Source: Myotis daubentonii
Taxonomy: Eukaryota; Chordata; Mammalia; Chiroptera; Vespertilionidae
NCBI RefSeq assembly: GCF_963259705.1
Contig: NC_081840.1
Coordinates: 116,425,074-116,489,073, forward strand
Direction: 5' to 3'
Length of the DNA stretch: 64,000 nt
Shown: piece by piece, positions 43,633 to 55,742 of the stretch
Numbering within the stretch: position 1 is the first letter of the stretch
How the letters are laid out: the number at the start of each line of letters is the position of its first letter
Translations under genes and position numbers: made by a program
Notes under the pieces: generated by a model
Seen by the model: only the letters and a program-made list of their open reading frames with translations
What the model was told of the DNA's origin: nothing
Database searches by the model: none

Positions 43633-46514
43633 ATCTTCCCAAAGCAATATGACGCAAAGTGAATGATCAGTTCTCCACAGTTCTCGAAATCTGAAAGATT
43701 AAAAAACACACAACCATAAAACTGATATTTCAGGAAAAGGCTCATACTTAGGAAAGATCACATATAGTCTATCGTGTACCCTGTTGATATGTTTTAATTT
43801 AAAAAATTATTTAAACCCTTAAAGGAAAATAAGATATGCTTATTTTAAAGTGATTTAGTGTGCTTAAAAAATTCTTATAAAAGAACTATCAAAAAAATTC
43901 CTGGATGCTTGTTCATAGTCCTTATGTATCACCGAGAGTCATTTGTAGATAAATGAGACATTTTAAAGTGATTACTCAGCTAGAAATAAACGCATATGAT
44001 CTTTAAAGAGTATTCTAAATAAATTAAAATTTTAGTACACTCTGAAAGAATATAGAAATAGGATTCAGGTATTATCTCTCTCACAATCCATTTTACAGAG
44101 GAATGAATCAATAATTTATTAGTTCATAACAATAACCTGAGCTCAGGGTCTGGATTCAATGTAAATATGAATTGCTTCAGACACTAAAGATAATCACTAC
44201 ACATAAAGTAATTAAGCTAATATCAGGTTTTGTCATAAGGCTGCAGGGATGAGCTTTCTACTGGGATTTAGGGCAGTAGTTATGAGCACTTTGGGGAACA
44301 AACTGATTTATCACAGTGTAAAACACTGTGGCTTTCATCAGTAGAATGCCAGGCACAAGTTCAAAGCATGGATGAATGAATGGTATTATCTTAGATCCCA
44401 AATGCAGCTAAATTAGGCTCCCAGATTATTGCTTTCGGAATGGTTTTATTTGGGATTGTATTTTAGACATGAGGATTTTAGTTGAATCCTTTCTAAAATC
44501 TATGTTTCCCAGAAAAGGCTTTAAAAAATTCTTGGCTGTAGGAATACTTTTATGTGGTCTCTCCTGGATATATTTCCCATTATTTCTTTAGACTAGTATA
44601 AGCCTTTAGGCTTCAGGATATTGCTCTAATGACTAATGAAGGTGAGCAAAATCATTGGGTGAGGTACATCTTGCATATTTGATTTCAGAGCATTGTTCCC
44701 CTTGGTTCTGAATAATTCTAAGTGTTTCTTTCTTTCTTTTCTTTTCTTTCTTTTTTTTTTTTTTCCAAATTAAGTACAACAGATTAACTTATTACCAGGG
44801 ACTATTTCCTTCATATGGGTCAAAAGCATGCACATCAAGTTACTTCTAATGCAAAATTAAAATGTCTGACTTACACAAAAAGTACTCATGCATTCAATCA
44901 TTAGTAAGATGGCAACACAGCTGGTGCCAAGAAGACCACACATATTGTCAGTAGGTAAGATGCTTGATTTTTTTAATTCAAAAAGGCATGAAATATTATG
45001 GATGTCATGGAACACTATCTATACCTGACCAGGTAGACACAATTACAAGTTTACATAAGCCTTGCTATATTGTAAATTAACTTTGATTGAATTCAAACAT
45101 TCTAGAAGTGCATGATTCAGAGGACATATATTAAACTTGGAAATTTCCTGGCATAATTCACTTCAAATTTTAACTTTAAATACACATTCTTAGAAAGTCA
45201 TTGCACATATACATATTAACACTGAACCAAAAGGATACTATTTTAAACAGGTTTAGTAGATAGGGCCTTACATGCATACAAATATTTTATAAGGCTTAAT
45301 TTTAATATATTGTATTATATTTACAGCATGAAACAGTGTTAAATTAGTCTTCTGTTTTGGAAATGGAAATAGTCACTGCATAGAATGGAATCCTAAGATA
45401 GTAATCATTAAAATGGAAATTTGTCTACATTGGAGAATCACCCTGATACTATGGGGCACAATACTGATTATGGGTCAAATTTCCATCATAGAAAATGAAG
45501 TACATGTGGATAGTGTGACTAAAGCAGTCAGGAATAATCAATAGAGATAGACTTTTAAATTTTTTAAAATTAATCTTTCTAGATAGTCAATCAGCATAAA
45601 CTATCTCAACAGTTATTTTCTTAGAGCTTATAAGATGATATTAAAAATATATAGTAATAGGTCATTAAGTCATTCTGATTCATTAAAGTAATGTTGTCAC
45701 AATGGCTTCAGTCATTAAATTTCAATCATGAACTTTGCTCAAACAATATAATTGATCATTAGTATTCTCATTTGCTTCAGGCTCATTGTGGGATTTTTGT
45801 AATAGTCTAAATTCATTACCAGAAAGTGAAAGATTAATCTTCTCTGCATTTCATTGATCACCCTTGAAGGATGCCTTTTCAATCAAATGAAATGACAGTG
45901 CAAAAAACAATCGACTTAGGGTACAAGAGGATCGAATTTATAATACAAATTTCAGCAATTGCCAAATATTTTTTGTGGTTTACCAATTACAAATTTGGGA
46001 AAATTTTTCTTCATACCTGTATCAGTGAGGAATAATTTGAACAAATGAGTTAATTTATATGAAGTGCTTTGCACTTTCTCAAAAAAGTGAACCCTGGCAT
46101 AAATTGGAAACACCACTGTTCCAAATTAATTAGTTTCACTGGACCCTGGTGTAAGAAGACTCATGCATCACTATCAAACTTGGCATTCAGGAGCTATTTA
46201 GTATTGCTATAAAATAAATTATGCTGATTGCAATACTCTCCAAGTTGTTTTGAACCAAACTGCTTTGTGCTTTTCAAGTACTTGGATTCTGTTTTTAAAA
46301 CACAGATTATAGTTTTAAATACTTAGTAAGTCTTGTCAAATAATTACTGCTTTACAACTATAACATACTAACAGAATATAAATACATCCTAAATAAACAA
46401 TTTCCAGGTTTGGGTCTATCTCTAAAAAACCTTTCTTACTGAGCCTGCAACTAGGTTGAGTATGCCTTTAACCAGTTTCCAACCTAATTATTCCACACAG
46501 TCTTTATAAGCAAC
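43633..46514. other. Unassigned DNA, 2.9 kb
   Basis: No transposon ends or gene found. A (CTTT)n/T tract at 44727-44764 is the main low-complexity feature. A faint MIR trace may exist around 44070-44165. All open frames are short. Confidence 0.45.
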
Positions 46515-47640
46515 ATTTTAAAATGTCTGTTAAAATGGGAAGACAAAGAAAAAACTCTCAAATAAAAGAAAAGGAGGAATCACCACAAAAGAAACTAAAT
46601 GAAATGAAGGCAAGTAATTTGTCAGATAAAGAATTGAAAGTAACAATTAGAAAGATGCTCAAATATCTGAGTGAGAATTACAAGCAACTTCATGAAAATG
46701 AAAAGGAGCTGAATGAGTAATACACCAACATGAATAAGAATTAAGGGGAAATGAAGAATGACATAGCTGTAATAAAGAACAGCATGAGAAAGAATACCCA
46801 CAGACAATAGGGTGCTACAGGCCTGCAGCAGGGGGTGGGGGAGCAATGAGGGTGAAAGAAGGGACATATGTAATACTTTCAACAATAAATAATTATTTAA
46901 AAAATAGAGTCCATCTGTAAAACAAACAAAGAAAGAAAAAGAACACCCGAGAAGCATTCAACAGTACACTAGAAGAAGCTGAGGATTGAATCAGTGAGTT
47001 AGAAGACAAGGTAGAAAAAAAACAAATACCCATTCAGAAAAGCAAATGGAAAAAAATTAAAAAGCAGGAGGTCAGTTTAAGAGAGTTTGGGGACAACATG
47101 AAATGAAAAAAAAAAACACCCACATCTTAGGGGTAACAGAAGGAGAAGCTTAGCAAGTAATAGAAAACCTGTTTGAAGAAATAATGACAGAAAACTTCCC
47201 TGACTTGGGGAAGAAAAGAGTCATACAAGTCCAGGAAGCACAGAGAGTCCCAGTCAAGATGGACCCCAAAATGGCAAACATTAAAGACAAAGAAAGAATC
47301 TTAAAGGCTGCAAGAAAGAGACAGAAAGTTACCTCAAGGGAAATCCCATTAGACTATCAGCTGATTTCTCAATAGAAACACTTCAGGCCAGAAGGGAGTG
47401 TAATGAAGTATACAAAGAAATGAAAAGCAAGGGACTGAATCCAAGACTAGTCTATCCAGCAAGGCTATCAATCATAATTAAAGGTGAAATCAGGAGCTTC
47501 ACAGACAAAAGAAAATGGCCAAAGGAATTTATTACCACCAAACCAGCAATTCAAGAAATGCTAAAGAGACTGTTGTAAGAAGAAATAGAGAGGGAGGAAC
47601 ATAAGCATAAGGAATAAAAATGACTACAAATAAGTACCTA
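46515..47640 (+). pseudogene. L1 ORF1 relic without 5' UTR
   Basis: The frame at 46523-46720 begins at an in-frame ATG and continues through the ORF1 N-terminus (GRQRKNSQIKEKEESPQKK-like). A nested 3'-end fragment breaks it. The later part (47184-47375) encodes the ORF1 central block (IKDKERILKAARK). A stretch of about ten residues is deleted relative to what the family usually has between PKM and ANIKD. ORF1 ends near 47577 (LKRLL stop). No 5' UTR precedes it, so the copy is truncated there. Confidence 0.85.
46795..46910 (+). mobile_element. Nested L1 3'-UTR fragment inside ORF1
   Basis: CAGACAATAGGGTGCTACAG then GGGGGTGGGGGAGCAATGAG and ACATATGTAATACTTTCAAC AATAAA are the last 110 bp of an L1 3' UTR, with an A-rich end at 46898-46908. 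It interrupts ORF1 after the sequence for a GNIKDSMRKNTH-like stretch. It is a second, younger L1 insertion into the first. Confidence 0.75.
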
Positions 47641-47991
47641 TAAATAATAACATTAAATATAAATGAATTAAATGCTCTGATCAAAAGATATAGAGTAGCT
47701 GAATGGATAAGAAAGCCTGGTCCAGACATACTTGCTGTCTACAAAAGACCCACCTCAGAACAAAAGATTCATATAGAATGAAAGTGAATAGATGGGAAAA
47801 ACTATCCATACAAATGGAAATGAAAAAAAAAGCTGGTGTAATAATAGTCATATCTGACAAAATAGACTTCAAAATAAAGGCCATCCCAAGAGACAATGAA
47901 GGCCATTTCATAGTAATAAAAGGATTAATAAAAGATGATATAACTCTGATAAACATATGCAGGAGCACCCAAATACATGCTATAGAAAGGG
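47641..47991 (+). pseudogene. L1 ORF2 endonuclease N-terminal fragment
   Basis: The frame at 47703-48026 includes TCCLQKTHLRTKDSYRMKV, the L1 endonuclease block with the catalytic glutamate position (family LQETH) replaced by LQKTH, and then KAGVIIVISDKIDFKIKAI. It stops at 47991 where sequence switches to a minus-strand old L1. The glutamate-to-lysine change and the missing remainder make it inactive. No 3' end or tail belongs to it. Confidence 0.85.
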
Positions 47992-48515
47992 AGTTCCCCA
48001 TTTTTTCCTTTTGGCTACATTTATAACATTTTGATCTGCTGTTTCATTATTGTTGAGTTAAATATTTTCTAATTTCTCTTGTGGTTGACTTTTTAAAAGT
48101 TTTAATCCATAGGTAAAAGTGTTACAGTTCACTTCCACAAATGTGGAGATTTTCTAGTTATTTTTCCTTATTGAGCACTAATGTAATTCTGTAGTATGCA
48201 CACAGACTATTGTATTTTCAGTCTCTGAAACGTGTCTAAGCATGATTCATTTTCTAGAATATTTTGATAAATGTTCCACGTGTACTTGAAAAAATATATT
48301 GTCTACATTTGTTGTAGTATTCTGTAAATGTCAATTAGGCCAAATTGGTTAGTCATGTTGTTTAATGGACTATAACTGTCTCCTTTTTTATTTATATATT
48401 TTAAAACTATGCTACTGTTTATTAATGTTATGTATTTTGCTTAAGTTACCCATTATTATAAAATGCCCTACTTTATCTCTTTTGTTATTCTTACCTTGAA
48501 GTTTTTTTCTGTTAT
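47992..48515 (-). mobile_element. Old L1 fragment, minus strand, joined to the previous L1
   Basis: GTTCCACGTGTACTTGAAAA (48273-48292) then TCTGTAAATGTCAATTAGGCC (48321-48341) follow the reverse complement of old L1 ORF2 (GTTCCATGTGCACTTGAGAA.. TCTGTAGATGTCTGTTAGGTC). The break at 47991/47992 lies directly on L1 sequence of opposite strand. Confidence 0.75.
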
Positions 48516-50330
48516 ATTAATATTATGTATTAACATAAATTAAAAATACAATAACATAAATTATTATTATAACCAAACCAGCTTGTTTTTGCTTGCATTG
48601 CATGCTTACATAACACATAAGATGTGCATGTGTGCATGTGCATGCATGCATTTGTGTGTGTATGTACTTATGTATACATGTTTTTGTTGGTGGTGAAATG
48701 ACACCAGGTGTTAGAATGGTGGAGTCAGACTTAACTTTGTGGTTCAGCAACCTAGTTCTTGGAGTTCTGGCTAAGAAAGAATTCAAGCCAAGACTCAAAA
48801 CTATTAGAGAAAACTTATTTATAATGTCACAGAGGCAGAAGTGGGCTATAAGAAATGAATTAGGAAACAAGTTATAGAAGCAAAAGGGAGGGCCCTTGGA
48901 ACTTGGGAGAGAGAAGGACAAAGGTAAGGCACCAGGTGGGAGAGGAAGGGCTTGCTTCTGAGAGGGAGAGTGCTCTGGCTCCTCCGTCCTAAGGGCTTTT
49001 AGGAGAGGAGAACCCAGGGAAAATCTCAATAGAGTATTCATCACCTTTCTAGGTGTGTTTTTTCAGGATGGTGGTCTCCACTGATTGGGATTGGTCAGGT
49101 CAGAGCATCATTATGTTACTGAAGAATCAAACTTCCTTATACTCATGGGAGTGAGGTTCTTGCCATATCTTTAGAAAATGAATTTTATTAAATTTGCTCA
49201 GGAGAATGAGATAAGGAAAAAGGCTTTATTGGCATGCAGGCACATTTCTCGAGTTCCAAAGTCCCATGCCCCTTAACTCAGTCCTGAAATAGGTCCAGCC
49301 AGGGGCCCATCAGAGCCAAAAACAAGGCCAGGGTCCAGAGCTTTCGGTCCATGTTATAGCTAGGTCTAATTTAGCATTTGGGTTAATTAAACTTCATTAT
49401 TAGTACATTGTGTAGAGTCCCACATGGCCATGAGCACGCACATCTCCCTGCAACAGGAGTCACAGGAATGCAAGCAAGCAGGCAAGAAAAGAGAGAGTAC
49501 TTCTTTGTTTAGAAGTTTAAATATGCAGGTTTCACACTTGAAGTGACCACACCTGTTCTGGCCACTGGCTCCCTTTCCAGGCGTGATTCACTGACAGGTA
49601 GGCACCTTTTCATGTCACTCAGACCTTACTGTGCATGCATCTAAACTGTCTTTGTCTAGTGCTGTTCCTCTCAATCAGACTTAGAGAGCATTAAATGTAA
49701 TTTTATGGGCAAAGCTGTATACATGGCATCCTTATATTATCTTGTCTCCCCTTTACTACTTTTCTGTTAAGTAATAACCAGGTTACCACAACCACATCAA
49801 TTAGTCATCACATCTTGTCCTGATGTCAGCCATGGTACTGCTTGTCTGGCTTTGCTGCTTTTCTGGATCTGGACCTGAAACACAACTGAGACTTAGATGT
49901 ATTTAATGTGAGTCAGAACCTAATTTCCTTGGGACTGATGCTTAAGGGTCATTCTCCTCCACCCTTCTTTGTTTCCCCTCTCAGGCTGTCTAACCTACAT
50001 GACTAGCAACATGCCAGGGAGGAATGGTCAGGGGAGTGTAGGAACCGCATGACCAGTGATATGAAAGATCAGGGGGTCTAAACCACATGACCAGCAATAT
50101 GCTAGGGGAGCAAGTGTTACCCTGGGGGCAAGGTCCTTGCTCTCAGTTTTGCCCATTGCTAGGTACCCAAAGGCTTCCCACCCTGGTGACCTTCTGTATC
50201 AGGCTCATCACCCTTGCTCTGCTTATGCCTGTTTAACTGCCTACCACATACTGGTGTGTATTTTTCACTCCAAAAGATGTTATAAACACCTCAGTGATTT
50301 TTTTAAACTGTTGCTTTAAACACTTGGTAG
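48516..50330. other. LTR-like or other unassigned block
   Basis: 48516-48680 holds TGCATG/TGTG-rich simple sequence. From about 48700 a GC-richer, purine-rich stretch runs to about 50130 with no recognised family. The minus strand has CATGCCAATAAAGCC (plus strand GGCTTTATTGGCATG at 49223-49237), a polyadenylation-signal context that would fit an LTR R region. I could not define ends or a target duplication. A 173-codon minus-strand frame (48523-49044) has no recognisable domain. Confidence 0.35.
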
Positions 50331-51413
50331 TTTTTCACATTTGCGCTTCATGCATTTGCTTTTTCCCCTTATACTTCCATTTTTCTATGTGGGATCATTT
50401 CCCTTTACCCTATTGTGTTTGTTTATGAGAACTGAAGCAATTACAATGATTGTCAGTGTGGTCACTCTGGGAAAGGCATTGGACAGCTTAATTTCCTTAT
50501 ATCTTTCTAAGAGAGAGTGGAGCTATGTTTTTTTTTTCTATTTTCTGAAATTTTGGAATAAAATATGAATCCTAAAGCCTAAGATATATAAAATTTGAAC
50601 ATACTTAGCATGTCAGTATTATAATAAACATCAGTGTGATTTCTGTTAATGTTATAAACCTTTCCTCTACCTGATACATAGATGACAACCCATTCAGATG
50701 ACAGGTGTTTTTTTGTTTGTTTGTTTTTAAAGAGGAATACTGAGTTGGCTAATAGGAAGAAATACTTCTTCAAATGTGTTTGTCATTCTCATTAGAAAAT
50801 AAAAATATGTAAAGTGTTAACAGTCTCCATAATTGAGCACACTTGAATTGCATAGTTCCATATATCACATATTTTTGGCAGTTATACAGAAACAGTATTA
50901 GGAATTCTATGTCAGAAACTGTATATTCAATAGTCTCTGGGAATTGCTTCAGGCTGTGTGATTATAGTACTGTCAATACCATTCTCTTGAGAATGTGTCA
51001 TAGTTGCACTATAGAACAAGTTCCTTTTATTCCTCATCTAGGATGAAGCATTTGATTGCTAAAGAAACCAAGGTCCAGTTTACTGAAGAATTTGAAGCCA
51101 AACATAATAAGTTTCATTTGATTTTTTTGAACGCCTACATTTCATAGACTTTCCACCTGAATAGCTCTAAAGTACCTTGACCTAGAGACTGAGGTGGTTT
51201 ATTATCTTCTCCATCTTACTACATTTTTATCTTGTATTGAATGTTTTCTGTTAAGAAAAAGCATTGCTATCCACAAATTTCCCAAGTCAGAAACCCTGGA
51301 ATCATCTTAGACAGCCCTGATTCTTACTCCAACCGTTCATCAACTACTGCTTATTTATTTTTCAGAAATAGCCCTTGTATTTATCCTCTTGCTTTTATCA
51401 TATTATTGTGATA
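50331..51413. other. Unassigned AT-rich DNA
   Basis: No named repeat or gene. Short T and (GTTT)n runs lie around 50527 and 50706-50730. Confidence 0.45.
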
Positions 51414-51741
51414 CTAGAGGCCTGGTGCACAAAAATTTGTGCACTCAGGGAGGTCCCTCAGCCTGGCCTATGCCCTCTTGCAGTCTGGGACCCCTCAGAG
51501 GATGTCCACCTGCTGGTTTAGGCCCGCTCCCTGGGGGATTGGGCCCAAGCTGGCAGTCAGACATCCCTCTGGCAGCCCAGCAGCCCTCAGGGGATGTCCA
51601 CTTGCCAGCAGGGAGCAGACCTAAGCTGCAGCTGGACATTCTTAGTGCTGCTGAGGAGGTAGGAGAGGCTCCAGACACCACCGCTGTGCTGGCAGCTGGC
51701 AGCCTGGCTTGTGGATGAGCAGAGCTCCCCCTGTGGGAGCG

Positions 51742-51797
51742 CACTGACCACCAGGGGGCAGCTCCTGCACTGAGCGTCCGCCACCTGGTGGTCAGTG
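51742..51797. promoter_or_regulatory. Inverted CTCF-core-like pair
   Basis: CACTGACCACCAGGGGGCA (51742-51760) on one strand. The partner arm at 51781-51797 reads CCACCTGGTGGTCAGTG and has lost part of the C run (CCGCCACCTGG instead of TGCCCCCTGG), so the right motif is weakened. Confidence 0.45.
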
Positions 51798-52442
51798 TGT
51801 GTCATAGTGACCAGTCATTCTGCTGTTAGGGTCAGTTTGCATATCACCCTTTTATTATATAGACTAGAGACCTGGTGCATGGGTGGGGGCCCACTGGTTT
51901 GCCCTGAAGTGTGTTCCGGATCAGGGTGGGGGTCCCGCTTGGGTGCCTGGCCAGCCTGGGTGAGGGGCTGATGATGGTTTGAAGTCTGGTCAAGCCCCCC
52001 AGGGAGGACCCTCACCCCATCAGGGTTTGGCCAGCCTGGGTGAGGTGCTGATGTCTGTTTTCAGACTGACCAAGTCCCCCAGCAACCGAAGCTCCCAGCC
52101 TTTCCTTTTTTTTTTTTTTTTATTCACTCCAGCTCCGTGGCCATGGCGACTGGAAGCAGGTATCTGGGGTTTATTTACCTTCTATAATTGAAACTTGTTG
52201 CCTTGAGAGGAGGCAGCAGCCAGCCGGGAAACTTGGCTTCCTCCATCATTGGGGCAACCAAGCCTCCTGCTTGCTCCAGCTCCGTGACCACAGCCTGGGG
52301 AAAGCAGGTATCTGGGGTTTATTTACCTTCTATAATTGAAACTTTGTTGCCTTCAGTGAAGCTCAGAGCTAGCCGGAAAGCTTGGCTTCCTCCATCATTG
52401 GGGCAACCAAGCCTCCTGCTTGCTCCAGCTCCGTGGCTGCTG

Positions 52443-52490
52443 GCCGCCATCTTGGTTGGGTTAATTTGCATATAGTTGCTCTGATTGGCT
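52443..52490 (-). promoter_or_regulatory. YY1-like and CCAAT motifs near the Helitron 5' end
   Basis: GCCGCCATCTT (52443-52453) is the exact reverse complement of AAGATGGCGGC, the YY1 consensus. CTGATTGGCT (52481-52490) is an inverted CCAAT box (AGCCAATCAG). An ATTTGCAT octamer lies nearer the element 5' end. Confidence 0.4.
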
Positions 52491-52557
52491 GGTGGGCGTG
52501 GCTTAAAGCATAGCAAAGGTACTGTCAATTTGCATGTTTGTGTTTTATTAGTGTAGA

Positions 52558-54209
52558 TTGAGAGTTGCTTTGAGGGACAAAAATCCTATAGATTATTTGT
52601 TAGCTCTGCTACAAATGTAGGAGATCTAGATTTTGCAACCCTTGTCTAATTGTAAATCTTCATATTTATTCTTAAGTTACCTCAATTTCACATCTCCATA
52701 GAGACTATCTCAAGTTTTCACTAGTTCTTGAATGCTTTCTTTCAATTTACATATTTATTATCCAGGGAAGGAGGTAGGCCTCAATCAGGTAGTTTACCTG
52801 GTAACAAATGCAAATATTTTAATTATATAGTGCAAGATGTTATGTGGTAAAAGATCTGAATGCAAAACTATTTTGCCCTTAAGAATTCAATGATTGAAAG
52901 TCAGTAGTTTCCTTGGAGAAAATACAGCATGCCTACTAAATGTTATGTTTGCTTAATTAAATTAAGCAATCAGACATTATATTAGAATCCTCAAAAACAG
53001 TTTAATTGCATACTAATGTTAGAGCTTAATAAACTTTAAGATTAAACTAAGGGTGCTTTAAAAAGCGATAATTCCTGTTTATGTAATTTTTTAAATCATT
53101 GTGAGTGTGAAATTATTTTTGCTTTTGCTTTCATGCTGAGCTCATCATGAAAACAAGGCTTAGTCAATGACTTTGAAAAGAAATTCTGGGAATTTACACA
53201 GATACTGCAAAACCATTTTGAATTTTAACACTGAAAAGGAGCCATTTTCTTAGCCAGTGAGTATGACAGACTAATAATGGTGACCTCTTCAGATTAAAGT
53301 ATTGACTCCAACATGTCACCAATTGCCCCTATGATTATAGCTTTAACATTGACATTGAAGATATTTTTGATACTCTACAGATGACATGTAATAGTAGCAC
53401 TGTATCTCACTGTTTCTCATTACACTGATTCTGACATTTGGCATGAGTTACGGACATTATAACACTAAAGGCCTGGAGGCTTAAACTTGGAGTTGTAAGT
53501 ACTAAAAATTTTATACCTGTAAAGCATTTTGCTATAACTGGCTGGAGAACTGAGTGTGAGGATATGATCCAGTTAAAATGAGAAATTCCATTTCTGAGAG
53601 TGGCCTTTATATTGGTATGGAATTTGAAATCTATGTAAATGAAGAACAGGTACATAAAACACTATGTCACACCAATTTTGAGTAGAAAGAAATATTCCAG
53701 CTTCATTAACATTATAGTTATAGAGATTTTAATAATTATGTAAGTTTGGGTTTATAAATACAGTCTGAAATTTTAGGAAAATGAATCTTTGAGGTGAAAT
53801 TTTCATTTGCTATTTTATTTCCATTGTAGGGCATTTTTCAATTTCAACATTTCATTTCAAAGGTCTATGCAAACAATTGTCAAGATAGTGATATTAAGGG
53901 AGATTATGCAGGGTATTCCAATAGAGGGCAAGGGTAGGACAATTTAAAACATAAACCTCAAAAACCTCCCTAAAATTTACCCTTTTAGGAAAAGGGGTTC
54001 TGTTTAAGGTGTACATTTAAAGGAACTCACCTGCATCTCTAATGTATCCTTCCAGTGAAGCTACTGTAGCCCTGGGCATATCTCTTTGAGGACTGTTTGG
54101 CTAATAGGCCCTGAATGCACCCTCATAGGCCTCAGAGGAGGGGTCTTTAGCACATTTGAAGGTTCATACATGTAATGTTTATAGGTCAGTGGTTTATATA
54201 TATTCAAAG
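52558..54209. other. Unassigned AT-rich DNA
   Basis: About 1.65 kb with no recognised repeat or coding signal. Confidence 0.45.
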
Positions 54210-54836
54210 CCTTGAGCAACAATCTCCACATCTAAATTTAGACTATCTTTCCATAACCTCAGCGCCTGGCAACCTCTAATCTAATTTTTATTAAAAAGAT
54301 TTGCTTATCCTGGAATTATATAATTCTATTTACATGAGTTTCACATACGTGGAATTTTGCAATATGTGGTCTATAGTGACTGGCTTCATTCACAGCATAA
54401 TATTGCAGCATATATTAGTACTTCATTCCTTTGTATGGCTGAGTAATATTGCATTTTCTGGATATTGCAGTTTTTACATCCATTAATCACTTGATGGACA
54501 TTTGCATTGTTTCCACTTTTTGGCTATTAAGTTTTTGTGTAGAGATATGTATTGATTCTTCTGGTTATGTACATAGAAGTGGAATTGCAAGGCCAACTGA
54601 TTTCCAAAGGGGCTACATAATTCTATTTTTCCACCAATAATAAATAAAGGGTATAATTTTTATACATCTTTGCCAACACTTGTTATTATTTGTGTTTTTT
54701 GTCATAGCCACACTCATTAGTGAGAGGAGGTATCACATTGTGGCCTGAGTAGTATTTCCCTAATGATGATGTTGAACGTATTTTCATGTGAATATTGGCC
54801 ATTTGTGTATCTCCTTTGGAAAAAAAGTCTTTTCTC
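54210..54836 (-). mobile_element. Old L1 3' UTR and ORF2 end, minus strand
   Basis: CAGCGCCTGGCAACCTCTAA (54260-54279), TACTTCATTCCTTTGTATGG (54418-54437) and GGCCATTTGTGTATCTCCTT (54797-54816) are in the order of old L1 3' UTR and ORF2 C-terminal sequence in reverse. The younger L1 at 54874 interrupts the next part. Confidence 0.8.
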
Positions 54837-54873
54837 CACATCCTCTGCAGCACTTGTCATTTGTTGATTTGTT

Positions 54874-55742
54874 TCTTTTAATTTAAATTCTTTATTGTTG
54901 AAAGTATTACATATGTCTCCTTTTTTCCCCTATTGACCTCTCCCCAGCCACTCCCACCCCTGAGCACATACCGCTACCGTCTGTGTCTATTGGCTATGCT
55001 TGTATGCTTGCATACAAGTCCTTTGGTTGAACTCTTTCATCCCTCTCCCAACCTCCCCACCCTTTTCTCTGAGGTTTGATGGTCTGTTCATGCTTCTATA
55101 TCTCTGGATCTATTTTTGTTCTTCAGTTTACCTTGTTCATTATATTCCACAAATGAGTGAGATCATGTGATATTTATCTCTCTCCAGCTGGCTCATTTCA
55201 CTTAGCATAATGCTCTCCAGTCCATCCATGCTGTTGCAAATGGTAAGAGTTCTTTATTTTTTTACAGCAGCATAATATTTCATTGTGTAGGTATACCACT
55301 GTTTTTTATTCCACTCATCTGTTGATGGGCACTTAGGCTGTTTCCAAATCTTAGCTATTGTAAATTGTGCTGCTATGAACATAGGGGTGCATATATATAT
55401 ATTCTTTCTGATTGATGTTTCTTGGAATATACTCCTAGAAGTGAGATTACTAGGTCAAATGATAGTTCCATTTTTAATTTTTTGAGGAAACTCCATACTG
55501 TTTGCTTCAGTGGCTATACCAGTCTACATTCCCATCAGCAGTGTATAAGGGATCCTTTTTCTCTACATACTTGCCAGCACTTGTTGTTTGTTGATTTGTT
55601 GATAGTCATTCTGATATGTGTGAGATGGTACCTTATTGTTGTTTTGATTTGCATCTCTCGGGTGATTAGTGACTTTGAGCATTTTTTCATATATTTATTG
55701 GCCTTCTGTATGTCCACTTCTGAGAAGTGTCTATTTAGTTCC
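54874..55742 (-). mobile_element. L1 copy 1, 3' segment
   Basis: L1 3' UTR (ATTACATATGTCTCC) then ORF2 C-terminus in reverse, ending at GAAGTGTCTATTTAGTTCCT (55723-55742). In element sense this starts at the AGGACCTAAATAGACACTTC region and runs to the 3' end. The remainder of this L1 is inverted, at 55743-56966. Confidence 0.88.

Larger units (their letters stand above)
51414..52557 (-). mobile_element. Composite B-A HeliBat Helitron, third plain copy
   Basis: A part: 51414-51863 (CTAGAGGCC, hairpin GTGCACAAAAATTTGTGCAC at left; TTTTATTATATAGA at right). B part: 51864-52557 (5' end minus strand TCTACACTAATAAAACAC). Here the junction is CTCTAG/TCTATAT, differing by two bases from the fused CTCTA/TCC form of the other copies. 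Flanks are A (51413) and T (52558). B again lacks a hairpin. It has two 80-bp units and a T run at 52107-52121. Confidence 0.92.

Noticed and set aside
48523..49044. 173-codon minus-strand open frame
   Set aside because: No recognised domain, low-complexity start, and it spans the simple TGCATG region and the start of the LTR-like block.
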